A DNA stretch of 64,000 bases. Origin: Bacteroidota bacterium. Lineage in GTDB: Bacteria; Bacteroidota; Bacteroidia; Chitinophagales; Chitinophagaceae. The notes under the pieces were generated by a model. The model saw only the letters and a program-made list of their open reading frames with translations. It was not told the DNA's origin and searched no databases. Of this stretch, positions 44,845 to 52,778 are shown piece by piece. The stretch spans positions 1-64,000 of the forward strand of contig JAEWHC010000003.1 in assembly GCA_023387985.1 (NCBI GenBank). The letters run 5' to 3'. Position numbers and translations under genes: made by a program. Position 1 is the stretch's first letter. The number at the start of each line of letters is the position of its first letter.

Positions 44845-45432
44845 TCATGGGCGGAAGGCATTTTGATTTTGATACAACTGATCCAGCGCTTCATAAAATT
44901 CAGTGCCGTATTTACGGATCAATGCTTCTTTTAAAAACTGGTAAACCGGAACCCGCAATTTTGCACCAAGCAGGCAGCCCGGAGCACAAAGTTTGCGTCT
45001 AGGTTCGTAATTCACAAAATCAATCTGTCTGTCTTCACTCTGGTTAATCCGCACCGGAAACAAATGGCAACTGATGGGCTTTTTCCAATTCACTTGGCCA
45101 TCCATATAGGCCTGTTCAATACCACATTTCACAATGCCGTGTTCATCGGTAAATGCATACACACAAATACCCCCATTGATTGCAGGCGTTACCCAACCAA
45201 ATGTATCATCATGCACGTAAGCACCTTGTCTTTCTATTTCCTCCACATGTTTTTCAGGAAGATAGGGTTTTACTGCTTCAAGAATCCTGTCTAAAATCGC
45301 CAATTCGTGGTCTTCCAGGGGAGCGCCTGCATCCCCATCAACACAGCATCCACCTTTGCACTTCATCAAATCACAAACAAATTCCTGCTGGATCAGGTCG
45401 TCACTTACCAATTTATTGTTTATCGCTATCAT
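44845..45432 (-). CDS. DUF3109 (YkgJ-like cysteine-cluster) protein
   Basis: 195 residues. An N-terminal cysteine cluster 'CDLMKCKGGCCVDGDAGAPL' is followed by 'LPEKHVEEIERQGAYVHDD', 'NGGICVYAFTDEHGIVKCGIEQA', 'KPISCHLFPVRI' and 'RRKLCAPGCLLGAKL'. The pattern of eight or more cysteines matches DUF3109, related to the CxxCxxCC (YkgJ-like) zinc/iron-chelating family. Function is unknown. The gene starts inside the gldD stop (ATGA overlap at 45429-45432), so it is the third gene of the gldE-gldD transcript, an association recurring in Bacteroidota. Confidence 0.92.
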   Translation of the reverse strand: MIAINNKLVSDDLIQQEFVCDLMKCKGGCCVDGDAGAPLEDHELAILDRILEAVKPYLPEKHVEEIERQGAYVHDDTFGWVTPAINGGICVYAFTDEHGIVKCGIEQAYMDGQVNWKKPISCHLFPVRINQSEDRQIDFVNYEPRRKLCAPGCLLGAKLRVPVYQFLKEALIRKYGTEFYEALDQLYQNQNAFRP

Positions 45433-46040
45433 TTATTTACCCATTGAAAACTGTTTATCAAATGCAGCATATCCTGCAGCAAGAAAGCGTTAACCGGCTT
45501 TAAAGAATCCTCATTTGGAGTGGTATCAAAGTAAAGGGCTCCCCGCAGGAAATGCCTGGTGGAATCAGTAAGGTAAAACTGATTGGCCGTTGCCGCATCG
45601 CCGGCTACACGGAAAAACACACCTTTAACGCCATGTTGGGTAAGCATCAACGAATCTTCAATGGCCGAAGCTTTATAGGTGTGTTTATAGGTGAGTGAAT
45701 ACGCGTCATTCACCATTTTGCTCAGGTCATTGGCTAACAGACTTTTATAGCTGATGTGGATCCTGCCGCGAAACTGGGGAAAATCGATATTGATCCACCA
45801 TGGATTTTCGGGCGCTTCATCAAAAAAAGTTGTGTCTTTGATTACGGTGGCATATTCCGGCAGCTCAAATGTATAGGGATAACCCGGCTGATCAAACTGC
45901 ACGTATTTTTTCTCGGGAAAATCAATCTTGAAATAGCCGCGGGGTTTAGGCGTATAATCACTGTTGCAAGCCGTAAGCAGCAGCAAGCCAAAAAACATTG
46001 CTGGTATAAGAAGCTTTATATCCTTTTTATTCTTTTTCAA
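45429..46040 (-). CDS. gldD: Gliding motility lipoprotein GldD
   Basis: 203 residues. The lipoprotein signal is LLIPAMFFGLLLLTACNSD (lipobox LTAC). The GldD domain opens with 'YTPKPRGYFKIDFPEKKY' and continues 'YPYTFELPEYATVIKDT', 'WWINIDFPQFRGRIHISYK', 'AYSLTYKHTYKASAIEDSL' and 'FRGALYFDTTPNEDSLKPV', all conserved in GldD. In Flavobacterium johnsoniae gldD mutants do not glide. It overlaps gldE by 14 nt and the DUF3109 gene by 4 nt, a tightly coupled operon. The exact role in the gliding/T9SS machinery remains unknown. Confidence 0.94.
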   Translation of the reverse strand: MKKNKKDIKLLIPAMFFGLLLLTACNSDYTPKPRGYFKIDFPEKKYVQFDQPGYPYTFELPEYATVIKDTTFFDEAPENPWWINIDFPQFRGRIHISYKSLLANDLSKMVNDAYSLTYKHTYKASAIEDSLMLTQHGVKGVFFRVAGDAATANQFYLTDSTRHFLRGALYFDTTPNEDSLKPVNAFLLQDMLHLINSFQWVNK

Positions 46041-47337
46041 TGCTCACTTTTACTTTTTGAATCCTGTTCTTTTCCACCTCCAAAACGATAAATCGAAAAT
46101 CGCCTGCACTGAGCTCTGCATCCTGCCTGGGGATTTCACCTGCCATTTCCAGCAGCAACCCGGCCAGAGAATCGCTTTCTCCTTTGATATCGTCAAAAGT
46201 ATCTTGTGAGATCCGCATAATCCGGCAGACATCATTCAACATCGTCTTGCCTTCGAAAATGAAATTGTTTGCGTCAATGCGGGTATTGATTACCGGGTTG
46301 TCATCAAACTCGTCATTGATATCCCCGATAATTTCTTCCAGGATATCTTCCATGGTCACGATCCCGCTTGTGCCGCCAAACTCGTCAACAACAACAGCAA
46401 AATGAATATGTTTTTCCTTGAAATCCTGCATAAGGTCTTCAATAAGCATATGCTCATGAACGAAATAAGCTTCCCGCAGTAATTTATGCCATTCAAAATC
46501 CGCAGATTCATGCTGATAAGCCAGCAGGTCTTTGGTATGCAGCATGCCTTTGATTTCATCAAGCGAATTGCGATAAACCGGGGCCCGGCTATAGTTAAAG
46601 TCTTTTACGAGTTCGAGGATCTCATGAAAATGGCTGTCGTATTCAATTCCCTTCACATCGAGCCGTGTGCGCATGATTTGTTTTACTGTAGTATTTCCAA
46701 AAGCAACAATTCCGCGGATATAGTTGGTTTCGCTTCTCGTAGCCTGGCTCATGCTTTCTTCCGAAGCGCCGGAACCTAAATCCGTTTCGGAAGAAAAACC
46801 GGTTTCGCCAACACTATTTTCGACCTGTTGGCCGGTGGAAACAAATCTTCGGCTCACCTGGTGAAAAAGCAGGTAAATGGCTTCAACCAACCATCCTGTA
46901 TCGCGGGCATAGCGCATATTATTTTGTGCAGCAAGATTCTTGGGCAACACTTCGCAGAAAAGCAGAATGAACATGGCGATCACCAGGATTTTTGCCGGCC
47001 ATTCGAGCCACGGCGGCTGAAATTCCATATAATTATCGAAAATAAGGTTGGCGGTAAGTACCATTCCGATATTGGCAAATGTGTTGGCCACCCTTAGGGT
47101 ATACAGCAATACACGGGGTTCTTTCAACAACCGGACCACCCTTTTGAAATTATCACCCGGTTTGGTTTTCAGATAATTGATGTCTTTGTAGCTGAGGGAG
47201 AAAAATGCGACATCTGCACCCGCGGTTATGAATGAAATGAAAAACAACAGCACCAGGATCACAGACATCACTGTGACAGTCTCAATTCCCAGCAATAAGA
47301 AAAATGGTTGATATAAAAAAAAATCTGTCGGGTACAA
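46027..47337 (-). CDS. gldE: Gliding motility-associated protein GldE (CNNM/CBS-pair membrane protein)
   Basis: 436 residues. A CNNM/DUF21 transmembrane domain ('ILVLLFFISFITAGADVAFFSLS', then 'LYTLRVANTFANIGMVLTANLIF', 'ILVIAMFILLFCEVLPKNLAAQ') precedes two CBS domains (from 'RTRLDVKGIEYDSHFHEILELV' and 'HIHFAVVVDEFGGTSGIVTMEDILEEIIGDI'). A CorC_HlyC transporter-associated domain closes it. Homologues resemble magnesium/cobalt efflux proteins; in Bacteroidota the gene beside gldD is gldE, which partly compensates gldD defects. Its place between ssb and gldD is the conserved order mutY-ssb-gldE-gldD. Confidence 0.93.
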   Translation of the reverse strand: MYPTDFFLYQPFFLLLGIETVTVMSVILVLLFFISFITAGADVAFFSLSYKDINYLKTKPGDNFKRVVRLLKEPRVLLYTLRVANTFANIGMVLTANLIFDNYMEFQPPWLEWPAKILVIAMFILLFCEVLPKNLAAQNNMRYARDTGWLVEAIYLLFHQVSRRFVSTGQQVENSVGETGFSSETDLGSGASEESMSQATRSETNYIRGIVAFGNTTVKQIMRTRLDVKGIEYDSHFHEILELVKDFNYSRAPVYRNSLDEIKGMLHTKDLLAYQHESADFEWHKLLREAYFVHEHMLIEDLMQDFKEKHIHFAVVVDEFGGTSGIVTMEDILEEIIGDINDEFDDNPVINTRIDANNFIFEGKTMLNDVCRIMRISQDTFDDIKGESDSLAGLLLEMAGEIPRQDAELSAGDFRFIVLEVEKNRIQKVKVSIEKE

Positions 47338-47439
47338 GTGGTTCAGTTAAATGAAGAATAATTTGTTTCGTATTAAAATACAAAATTAAATCACATCAAA
47401 AATAACGGATGAAGGTCAGATTGTGGATTCCCCGAAAAA

Positions 47440-47841
47440 TTAGGGATTTGGGCTATCCCCGCCCGATAAATCCAAAGGATTTTCGGAAGGTGGGCAATTT
47501 TCCCCTTCAGGTCTTTTATCGAGCATGATGAGATTCTCGCATACCACTTCAGTTGAAAAACGCTTGGACCCGTCTTTGTCTTCCCAGCTCCGGCTTTTTA
47601 AGCGCCCTTCCACATAGATGAGGCTGCCTTTATGCAGGTATTTTTGAGCAAGCTCGGCCAGGCCACGCCAAAGCACCACCATATGCCATTCGGTCTGGCT
47701 GACCAGGTGCCCGGTTTTATCCTTGTGCATTTCGGTAGTGGCAATGGGAAATTTTGCTACGGAAATATTTCCATCCAGCATTTGTACTTCAGGATCTTTG
47801 CCCAGGTTTCCGATCAGGATCACTTTATTTATTCCTCTCAT
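47440..47841 (-). CDS. ssb: Single-stranded DNA-binding protein
   Basis: 133 residues with an OB-fold SSB domain (RGINKVILIGNLGKDPEVQ, 'ISVAKFPIATTE', 'TEWHMVVLWRGLAELAQKYLHKGSLIYVEGRLKSRSWEDKDG', 'STEVVCENLIMLDK') and an acidic/Pro-rich tail ending in DSPNP. The usual SSB C-terminal 'DDxIPF' tip, which recruits repair proteins, is missing, so this may be a paralogous, non-essential SSB. It lies in the conserved mutY-ssb-gldE-gldD stretch, 77 nt after mutY. Confidence 0.9.
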   Translation of the reverse strand: MRGINKVILIGNLGKDPEVQMLDGNISVAKFPIATTEMHKDKTGHLVSQTEWHMVVLWRGLAELAQKYLHKGSLIYVEGRLKSRSWEDKDGSKRFSTEVVCENLIMLDKRPEGENCPPSENPLDLSGGDSPNP

Positions 47842-47918
47842 TGATCAAACGCAATTCGTTGAAAAATAAAAATAAAACTTTTTAACCAATGGCAGAATCA
47901 ATGTTTAGGTCTACCCCA

Positions 47919-48980
47919 TTATTCCAGCTCTTTTTCAAGAAGCCTAAGCAAAACAGGGAAAGCAAGTTGCTCAAGCCGGGATTGGGGAAAGATTTCAAAA
48001 CCGGGGATTTCAGGAATATTTGTGCATTCCACAGCAGCCAGCTTTGCAAACAAAACCTGGTGTGTGAGTATATGCCGTTTAATGCCGGTTATTGCCTTTA
48101 TTTTTCCACTGACGCCCATTTCCAAATAAAGTCTTTCCTCGACCTCCTGTCCGGATAGATTATGAACCATGTCTCCTTCTAAAATGGCATAGGTGTAGAG
48201 CATTGGCCAAATGCCCTGGCGCTGTCGTTTCTGGACCATGACCTGGTCTTTCACCGTTAATTTAATGAAAAGGAGGTGGCGTACCTGTTTTGGCGGTGCG
48301 GCCACCTTTGCCGGATATGCTGCTGTTTGAGATGCGGCAAAAGCCTGGCAGTCCTTCTGCAGAGGGCAAAGTGTACATTCTGGATTGCGTGGCCTGCAAA
48401 TGGTAGCGCCAAAATCCATAATGGCCTGGTTGTAAATGGCCGGATTGCGCGGACTGAGACATTGACCCGCCAATTCGTTGAAGAATTTTCTGCCGTAAGC
48501 CGTGGCCGGCGAAAGAGAAACAGCAAAATAGCGTGCCAGGACCCGGATCACATTCCCATCTACCACCGCATGGGGCAGATTATAGGCAAAACTCGAAATG
48601 GCGGCAGCCGTGTATGGCCCTACACCCTGCATTTTTAATAATCCGGCATAGGTCTGCGGCATAGTTCCGCCGCTATTCTTCAACAGGTCACGGGCTGAAA
48701 CCAGCAAGTTTCTGCAGCGGCTGTAATAGCCCAGGCCTTCCCATAACTTGAAGACTTCGTCCTCCGGGGCTTCTGCAAGATCCTTAAGAGAAGGATACCG
48801 GGATACAAACCTTTCATAATATTTAATGCCTTGATCCACACGTGTTTGCTGTAAAATGACTTCACTTAGCCAGATGTGATAAGGATCTTTGATGCCTTTC
48901 CAGGGCATTTCCCGCGAATTGCTTTTCCGGTTCCAGGCGAGCAGGGCAGCCCTGAATTTCTGTATGTTTTTTACCTCCAT
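47919..48980 (-). CDS. mutY: A/G-specific adenine DNA glycosylase MutY
   Basis: 353 residues. The HhH-GPD glycosylase domain has 'NSREMPWKGIKDPYHIWLSEVILQQTRVDQGI', the helix-hairpin-helix 'LLKMQGVGPYTAAAISSFAY' and the catalytic Asp in 'AVVDGNVIRVLARYF'. The [4Fe-4S] cluster loop is CRPRNPECTLCPLQKDC (C-x6-C-x2-C-x5-C). A C-terminal NUDIX-like 8-oxoG recognition domain follows. It removes adenine opposite 8-oxoguanine. It is divergent from the HU gene and leads the mutY-ssb-gldE-gldD group. Confidence 0.95.
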   Translation of the reverse strand: MEVKNIQKFRAALLAWNRKSNSREMPWKGIKDPYHIWLSEVILQQTRVDQGIKYYERFVSRYPSLKDLAEAPEDEVFKLWEGLGYYSRCRNLLVSARDLLKNSGGTMPQTYAGLLKMQGVGPYTAAAISSFAYNLPHAVVDGNVIRVLARYFAVSLSPATAYGRKFFNELAGQCLSPRNPAIYNQAIMDFGATICRPRNPECTLCPLQKDCQAFAASQTAAYPAKVAAPPKQVRHLLFIKLTVKDQVMVQKRQRQGIWPMLYTYAILEGDMVHNLSGQEVEERLYLEMGVSGKIKAITGIKRHILTHQVLFAKLAAVECTNIPEIPGFEIFPQSRLEQLAFPVLLRLLEKELE

Positions 48981-49050
48981 TAAAAATGCAATCTAATTGC
49001 TAAAAATCAATTGCGTGTTTCCTTTAATTTCCCATTAACTTTATGTTTAA

Positions 49051-49058
49051 TATCTTTG
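49051..49058 (+). promoter_or_regulatory. -7 box of the HU gene
   Basis: TATCTTTG, an exact TAnnTTTG match 50 nt before the HU ATG, leaving a leader of about 43 nt. The -33 element is not clear. Confidence 0.5.
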
Positions 49059-49107
49059 AATGTTATAATTCTTTAAGTGTTAAGTAAATACGTTAAAGCG
49101 TAAACAT

Positions 49108-49398
49108 ATGCGGAAATCAGAATTGGTTAATAAAATTGCTGAGAAAACCGGCATCCCCAAAGTAGATGTACTGGTAACCCTGGAAGCCATGTTTAAAGAG
49201 GTTAAAGACAGCCTTTCTGAAGGAGAAAATATATATATACGGGGCTTTGGAAGCTTTATAGTAAAGAAAAGAGCAGCCAAAATCGGCAGAAATATCAAAA
49301 GAAACATTGCCGTTGAGATCCCGGAACATTTCACGCCTTCGTTTAAGCCTTCCAAAGAATTTGTAAACCAGGTAAAGGAAAAAACTTCCGTCAAATAG
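49108..49398 (+). CDS. HU/IHF-family DNA-binding protein
   Basis: 96 residues of HU: 'RKSELVNKIAEKTGIPKVDVLVTLEAMFKEVKDSL' dimerisation helices, 'IYIRGFGSFIVKKRAAKIGRNIKRN' beta arm region with 'GRN' start, then 'VEIPEHFTPSFKPSKEFVNQV', the closing strand. It bends and compacts DNA. Divergent from mutY, as is typical for Bacteroidota near rng. The following perfect hairpin terminates its transcript. Confidence 0.95.
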   Translation: MRKSELVNKIAEKTGIPKVDVLVTLEAMFKEVKDSLSEGENIYIRGFGSFIVKKRAAKIGRNIKRNIAVEIPEHFTPSFKPSKEFVNQVKEKTSVK

Positions 49399-49423
49399 TT
49401 TTTGCCACCCTTACGGCAGCTTA

Positions 49424-49460
49424 TATTTTTGCCAATTGACTTAATCAATTGGCTTTTTTT
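49424..49460 (+). terminator. HU terminator with an embedded -7 box of the next gene
   Basis: A perfect 9-bp stem GCCAATTGA/TCAATTGGC (49431-49439 with 49445-49453), loop of 5 nt, is followed by seven T (49454-49460). A TATTTTTG box (49424-49431) overlaps its left edge, and the next gene's ATG begins at 49462, two bases after the last T. Transcripts from HU should stop here, while transcription from the box would start inside the hairpin. Confidence 0.75.
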
Positions 49461-49461
49461 A

Positions 49462-50322
49462 ATGAAGAGAAATCATTTTATCGCCCTCGGGACGGCATTG
49501 GTCCTGCTCGCAGGCCTCTATTTTTTAGCGCCAACAGTAAATCCCAAGCGTGTAGCGCCGGAGCCCGTGGCAGATCAGCATGAACATGAAGGCCCTGAAG
49601 CTTTACAGATTGGTGCTGTTGAAACCCGGATTTCTTCCACTTTTACCCCGGCACAAAAATCCCGCTGGGAACAGGCGCAGAAGATGCTGGCTAACAAAAC
49701 CAGCAATGATTCACTGGAAGCCTACCGGCAACTCGCAGGCTTTTACCGTGATTCGGTGTCGAATGCTTTGTTGCATTTTAACTATCTGGCCGATGAGGCT
49801 TCTTTGGTGAATACAGAAAAAAGCCTCACCTTTGCAGCCCATTCAATTTTAGCCTATTTGCCGTATTTGCAAAATGATGCGGAGGTGGATTGGCTGGCTA
49901 ACAAAAGCAATCAGTTATTTGACAAAGCGCTGCGGATAAATCCGGAAAATGACTCAACCATAGTCGGTTATGGCGGTACCATTATGTTTGGTGCCGGCCC
50001 ACCGGACCAGGCTATGAACGGCATAACCCGGGTGCGGGATGTGGCCAACCGCGACAGCAATTTTCTGTTTGCCCAGTATATGCTTGGTGTAGGAGGTATG
50101 CTTAGTGGCCAGTACGACCGTGCCGCCGAGCGCTTCGAGAAAGTTGCCCGGTTGCAGCCCGATAATATTGAAGTAAAATTTAAGACTGCGGAAGCTTATG
50201 AACAAGGTGGCAAGAATCAGAAAGCCATTGAATGGTATGAAGACATTGCCCGGCATGTACGTCAGCCTGAATTGTTGCAGGCCGTAAATCAACGTCTCGA
50301 AGAACTGAGGAAAAAGAATTAA
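49462..50322 (+). CDS. Membrane-anchored TPR protein
   Basis: 286 residues. An N-terminal anchor (HFIALGTALVLLAGLYFLAP) is followed by a Pro/Glu/His-rich linker and TPR-type helical repeats with 'KNQKAIEWYEDIARHVRQPELLQAVNQRL' near the end and 'AERFEKVARLQPDNIEVKFKTAEAYEQGG' before it. 'MFGAGPPDQAMNGITRVRDVANRDSNFLFAQYMLG' forms an earlier unit. Probably periplasmic or inner-membrane scaffold; no partner is evident. It is followed by a small basic ribosomal-type gene and rng on the same strand, an order I have seen near HU in Bacteroidota. ATG 49462 is chosen over a TTG at 49402. Confidence 0.85.
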   Translation: MKRNHFIALGTALVLLAGLYFLAPTVNPKRVAPEPVADQHEHEGPEALQIGAVETRISSTFTPAQKSRWEQAQKMLANKTSNDSLEAYRQLAGFYRDSVSNALLHFNYLADEASLVNTEKSLTFAAHSILAYLPYLQNDAEVDWLANKSNQLFDKALRINPENDSTIVGYGGTIMFGAGPPDQAMNGITRVRDVANRDSNFLFAQYMLGVGGMLSGQYDRAAERFEKVARLQPDNIEVKFKTAEAYEQGGKNQKAIEWYEDIARHVRQPELLQAVNQRLEELRKKN

Positions 50323-50352
50323 AAAGTATTCAAATAAATAAATCAGAGTAAT

Positions 50353-50448
50353 ATGCCTTGTGGTAAAAAAAGAAAACGTCATAAAATCGCTACACATAAG
50401 CGTAAAAAACGTTTGAGAAAGAACCGTCATAAGAAGAAGAACAAATAG
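50353..50448 (+). CDS. Very small basic ribosome-associated-type protein (31 residues)
   Basis: 31 residues, 20 of them Lys, Arg or His: it starts MPCGKKRKRHKIATH and continues RKKRLRKNRHKKK. The composition and 'KRKKRLRKNRHKKK' pattern resemble the AURKAIP1/COX24 (mS38-like) small ribosomal proteins and other tiny Bacteroidota ribosomal extras such as bL38; I cannot decide which. It lies 30 nt after the TPR gene and 162 nt before rng, on the same strand. It is too short for usual gene finders. The start ATG is in an A-rich context without a Shine-Dalgarno sequence, as expected in this phylum. Confidence 0.75.
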   Translation: MPCGKKRKRHKIATHKRKKRLRKNRHKKKNK

Positions 50449-50610
50449 ATTTTCTACTGGCCGAAGACCGGCCCGGATCCTTATGGATAGCGGGCTGGTT
50501 TATCATTTTCCGTGTGCCTACCTGTTGACTGCCGCATATATTATCCCCAACTTTTATAAAAGCGCAGCACAAGCCCGCAACGGTAGTTGTTCTGCACAAC
50601 ACGATATTCG

Positions 50611-52158
50611 GTGAACAAAGAACTTGTGATTAATGCTCATCCCCAGGGCGTGGACATTGCCTTGCTTGAGCAAAAAAAATTAGTGGAACTCCATCGCGAA
50701 GGTTCGGATGGTGTTTTTGGCGTTGGTGACCTTTACCTGGGAAAGGTAAAGAAACTTATGCCGGGCCTGAACGCGGCCTTTGTGGATGTAGGCTTTGAAA
50801 AAGACGCCTTTCTGCATTATACAGATCTTAGCCCCTATGTACGGAGCCTGATCAAACTGACCACCATGTGCAAGGAATGGAAAGCCAACCATCCATTCGA
50901 TTTTGAACGGTTTAACCTTGAACCGGAAATTCTGAAAACCGGTAAAATCCATGAAGTCCTGAATGGCAAACCGGAAATCCTGGTCCAGATACTTAAAGAA
51001 CCTATTGCGGCAAAAGGCCCACGCCTGAGTTGCGAAATCTCCCTTCCGGGCAGGTTTGTTGTGCTCACTCCTTTCAATGAAGTGATTGCGGTAAGCAAAA
51101 AAATACATGCCAGTGAAGAAAGGCGCCGCCTGCACCGGATCATTGAATCCATTAAACCTAAAAATTTCGGCGTAATCGTACGTACTGCGGCAGAAGGAAA
51201 AAACACTGCCGAGCTGCATGATGACCTGAACAACCTCATCGGCAAATGGAAACAGATCCAGTTGAATCTGAAGGGTGCCCAGGCCCCGAGTCGCATACTC
51301 AGCGAACAAAGCAAGACGACCAGCCTCTTGCGCGACCTGCTGAGCCCGGATTTCAACCGCATTGTGGTAAATGACAAAACCCTTTACCAGGAAACGTACA
51401 ATTACCTTCAACGCATTGCACCGGATAAAAAGGATATTGTAACTTTTTATCAGAACGGGGCACCGATATTCGATAGTTTCGGCATTACGCGGCAGGTTAA
51501 ATCGGCTTTTGGAAAGACCGTAAGCATGCCGAGCGGAGCCTACCTGATCGTTGAGAATACCGAAGCCTTACACGTGATTGATGTGAACAGCGGGTACAAA
51601 AGCGCGACAAACAACCAGGAGGAAAACAGCCTGCAAACGAATCTTGAGGCAGCGGATGAGATTGCCCGCCAGCTGAGGCTGCGCGATCTTGGTGGCATTA
51701 TCGTTGTGGATTTTATCGACATGAAGCTTCCGGAAAATAAACGGAAAGTTTATGAAGCCATGGAAGCGGCCATGAAGAATGACAGGGCCCGGCACAGTTT
51801 GCTTCCCGTCAGCAAATTCGGGCTGTTGCAGATCACGCGGCAACGCATGAAGCAGGAATTGAAAATTAAAACGGATGAAGTTTGCCCAAGCTGCGGCGGA
51901 AGTGGTAAAACGTCGAGTACATTGGTGCTAACCGACGAAATCAACAAAAACCTGGAATACCTGATGTCTCACGGTCATAAACAGCTCACCGTACTTGTGC
52001 ATCCCATTATGGCAGCTTACCTCACCAAAGGATTTCCAAGCATACGTATGAACTGGAGTATTCAATACAAACGATGGATCGGTGTGAAAGAAAGCAATTC
52101 GCTGGCACTTGTTGAATTCCGTTTTCTTGATAAAGACGGTGAAGAAATCAAGTTATGA
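50611..52158 (+). CDS. rng: Ribonuclease G/E family endoribonuclease
   Basis: 515 residues. The S1 domain ('VGDLYLGKVKKLMPGLNAAFVDVGFEKDAFLHYTDL') is followed by a catalytic RNase_E_G domain with 'SGAYLIVENTEALHVIDVNSGYKSA' and 'RDLGGIIVVDFIDMKLPENKRKV', including the metal-binding aspartates. The zinc-link motif is CPSCGGSGK. It processes 16S rRNA and decays mRNA. The start is GTG at 50611, giving (V/M)NKELVINAHPQGVDIALLEQKKLVELH, the usual Bacteroidota RNase G beginning; the earlier TTG at 50587 adds eight unlikely residues. It sits downstream of HU and the small basic gene, and converges on mreD. Confidence 0.94.
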   Translation: MNKELVINAHPQGVDIALLEQKKLVELHREGSDGVFGVGDLYLGKVKKLMPGLNAAFVDVGFEKDAFLHYTDLSPYVRSLIKLTTMCKEWKANHPFDFERFNLEPEILKTGKIHEVLNGKPEILVQILKEPIAAKGPRLSCEISLPGRFVVLTPFNEVIAVSKKIHASEERRRLHRIIESIKPKNFGVIVRTAAEGKNTAELHDDLNNLIGKWKQIQLNLKGAQAPSRILSEQSKTTSLLRDLLSPDFNRIVVNDKTLYQETYNYLQRIAPDKKDIVTFYQNGAPIFDSFGITRQVKSAFGKTVSMPSGAYLIVENTEALHVIDVNSGYKSATNNQEENSLQTNLEAADEIARQLRLRDLGGIIVVDFIDMKLPENKRKVYEAMEAAMKNDRARHSLLPVSKFGLLQITRQRMKQELKIKTDEVCPSCGGSGKTSSTLVLTDEINKNLEYLMSHGHKQLTVLVHPIMAAYLTKGFPSIRMNWSIQYKRWIGVKESNSLALVEFRFLDKDGEEIKL

Positions 52159-52178
52159 TCTCAGCCTAAAAAATTCAG

Positions 52179-52207
52179 TGGCCGGTTGCATCCGGCCATT
52201 TTTATTT
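52179..52207 (+). terminator. Terminator after rng
   Basis: A 7-bp stem TGGCCGG/CCGGCCA (52179-52185 with 52192-52198) has a 6-nt loop and is followed by TTTTTATTT. It is 20 nt beyond the rng stop and lies between convergent rng and mreD. Confidence 0.8.
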
Positions 52208-52250
52208 CAACTGATCAGGTCCTCATTATTACCCAGGATCTGCCTCTCCT

Positions 52251-52778
52251 CTAGCCTATCCTTCTTTTCCGGGTTGACCTGAAGAGCATTTCGGTAACCA
52301 GGATCAACAGCAGGCTAATGAGCGTACTCATGAAAACTTTTTGCAGGTAGTACCAGAAATTACCGAAATACATCCATTCAATCAGTACAACCCAACTGTG
52401 GTGAATAATGGTAAGGATGACCACCATAATAAAATAAGCGGAGAAACCCATGCTTCCCACCCCGGGGGTTCCGGTTTTAAGATCCCGTGTATCCTTAGGT
52501 ACGAGTAAACTGATGAGGGGGCCCCGGAAAAACGCAACCCAAAGCGCTGCAGACGCATGCAGACCAGGAGTTTTGGTAAACAGGTCCACAGCAAAACCAA
52601 GAACAAAGCCCCAAATGAGAACTGCCATTTTATTGTGAGTAAAAGGCAGCCAGATCAGGAAAAGGAAATAGAGATATGGCGTAATGGTACGATGCAAAGG
52701 CGGAAGATTACTCAAAATGAGCCCCTGAACGCCTACGAAGAGTAGAAACCGCAATATCGATTTTACCGGATCACTCAT
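52251..52778 (-). CDS. mreD: Rod shape-determining protein MreD
   Basis: 175 residues with five to six membrane helices ('ILRFLLFVGVQGLILSNLPPLH', 'YLYFLFLIWLPF', 'ILVWGFVLGFAVDLFTKTPGLHAS'-like blocks, C-terminal 'TLISLLLILVTEMLFRS'). Length, topology and 'GFAVDLF..TPGLHA' match MreD. It forms part of the elongasome membrane complex with MreC and RodA. It overlaps mreC by 4 nt (ATGA) and is the last gene of the mreBCD run. Confidence 0.93.
   Translation of the reverse strand: MSDPVKSILRFLLFVGVQGLILSNLPPLHRTITPYLYFLFLIWLPFTHNKMAVLIWGFVLGFAVDLFTKTPGLHASAALWVAFFRGPLISLLVPKDTRDLKTGTPGVGSMGFSAYFIMVVILTIIHHSWVVLIEWMYFGNFWYYLQKVFMSTLISLLLILVTEMLFRSTRKRRIG

Noticed and set aside
50680..51411. Long minus-strand frame opposite rng (243 codons)
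   Set aside because: It is antisense to a well-conserved enzyme, and its protein shows no family motif. It arises from codon bias of the real gene.
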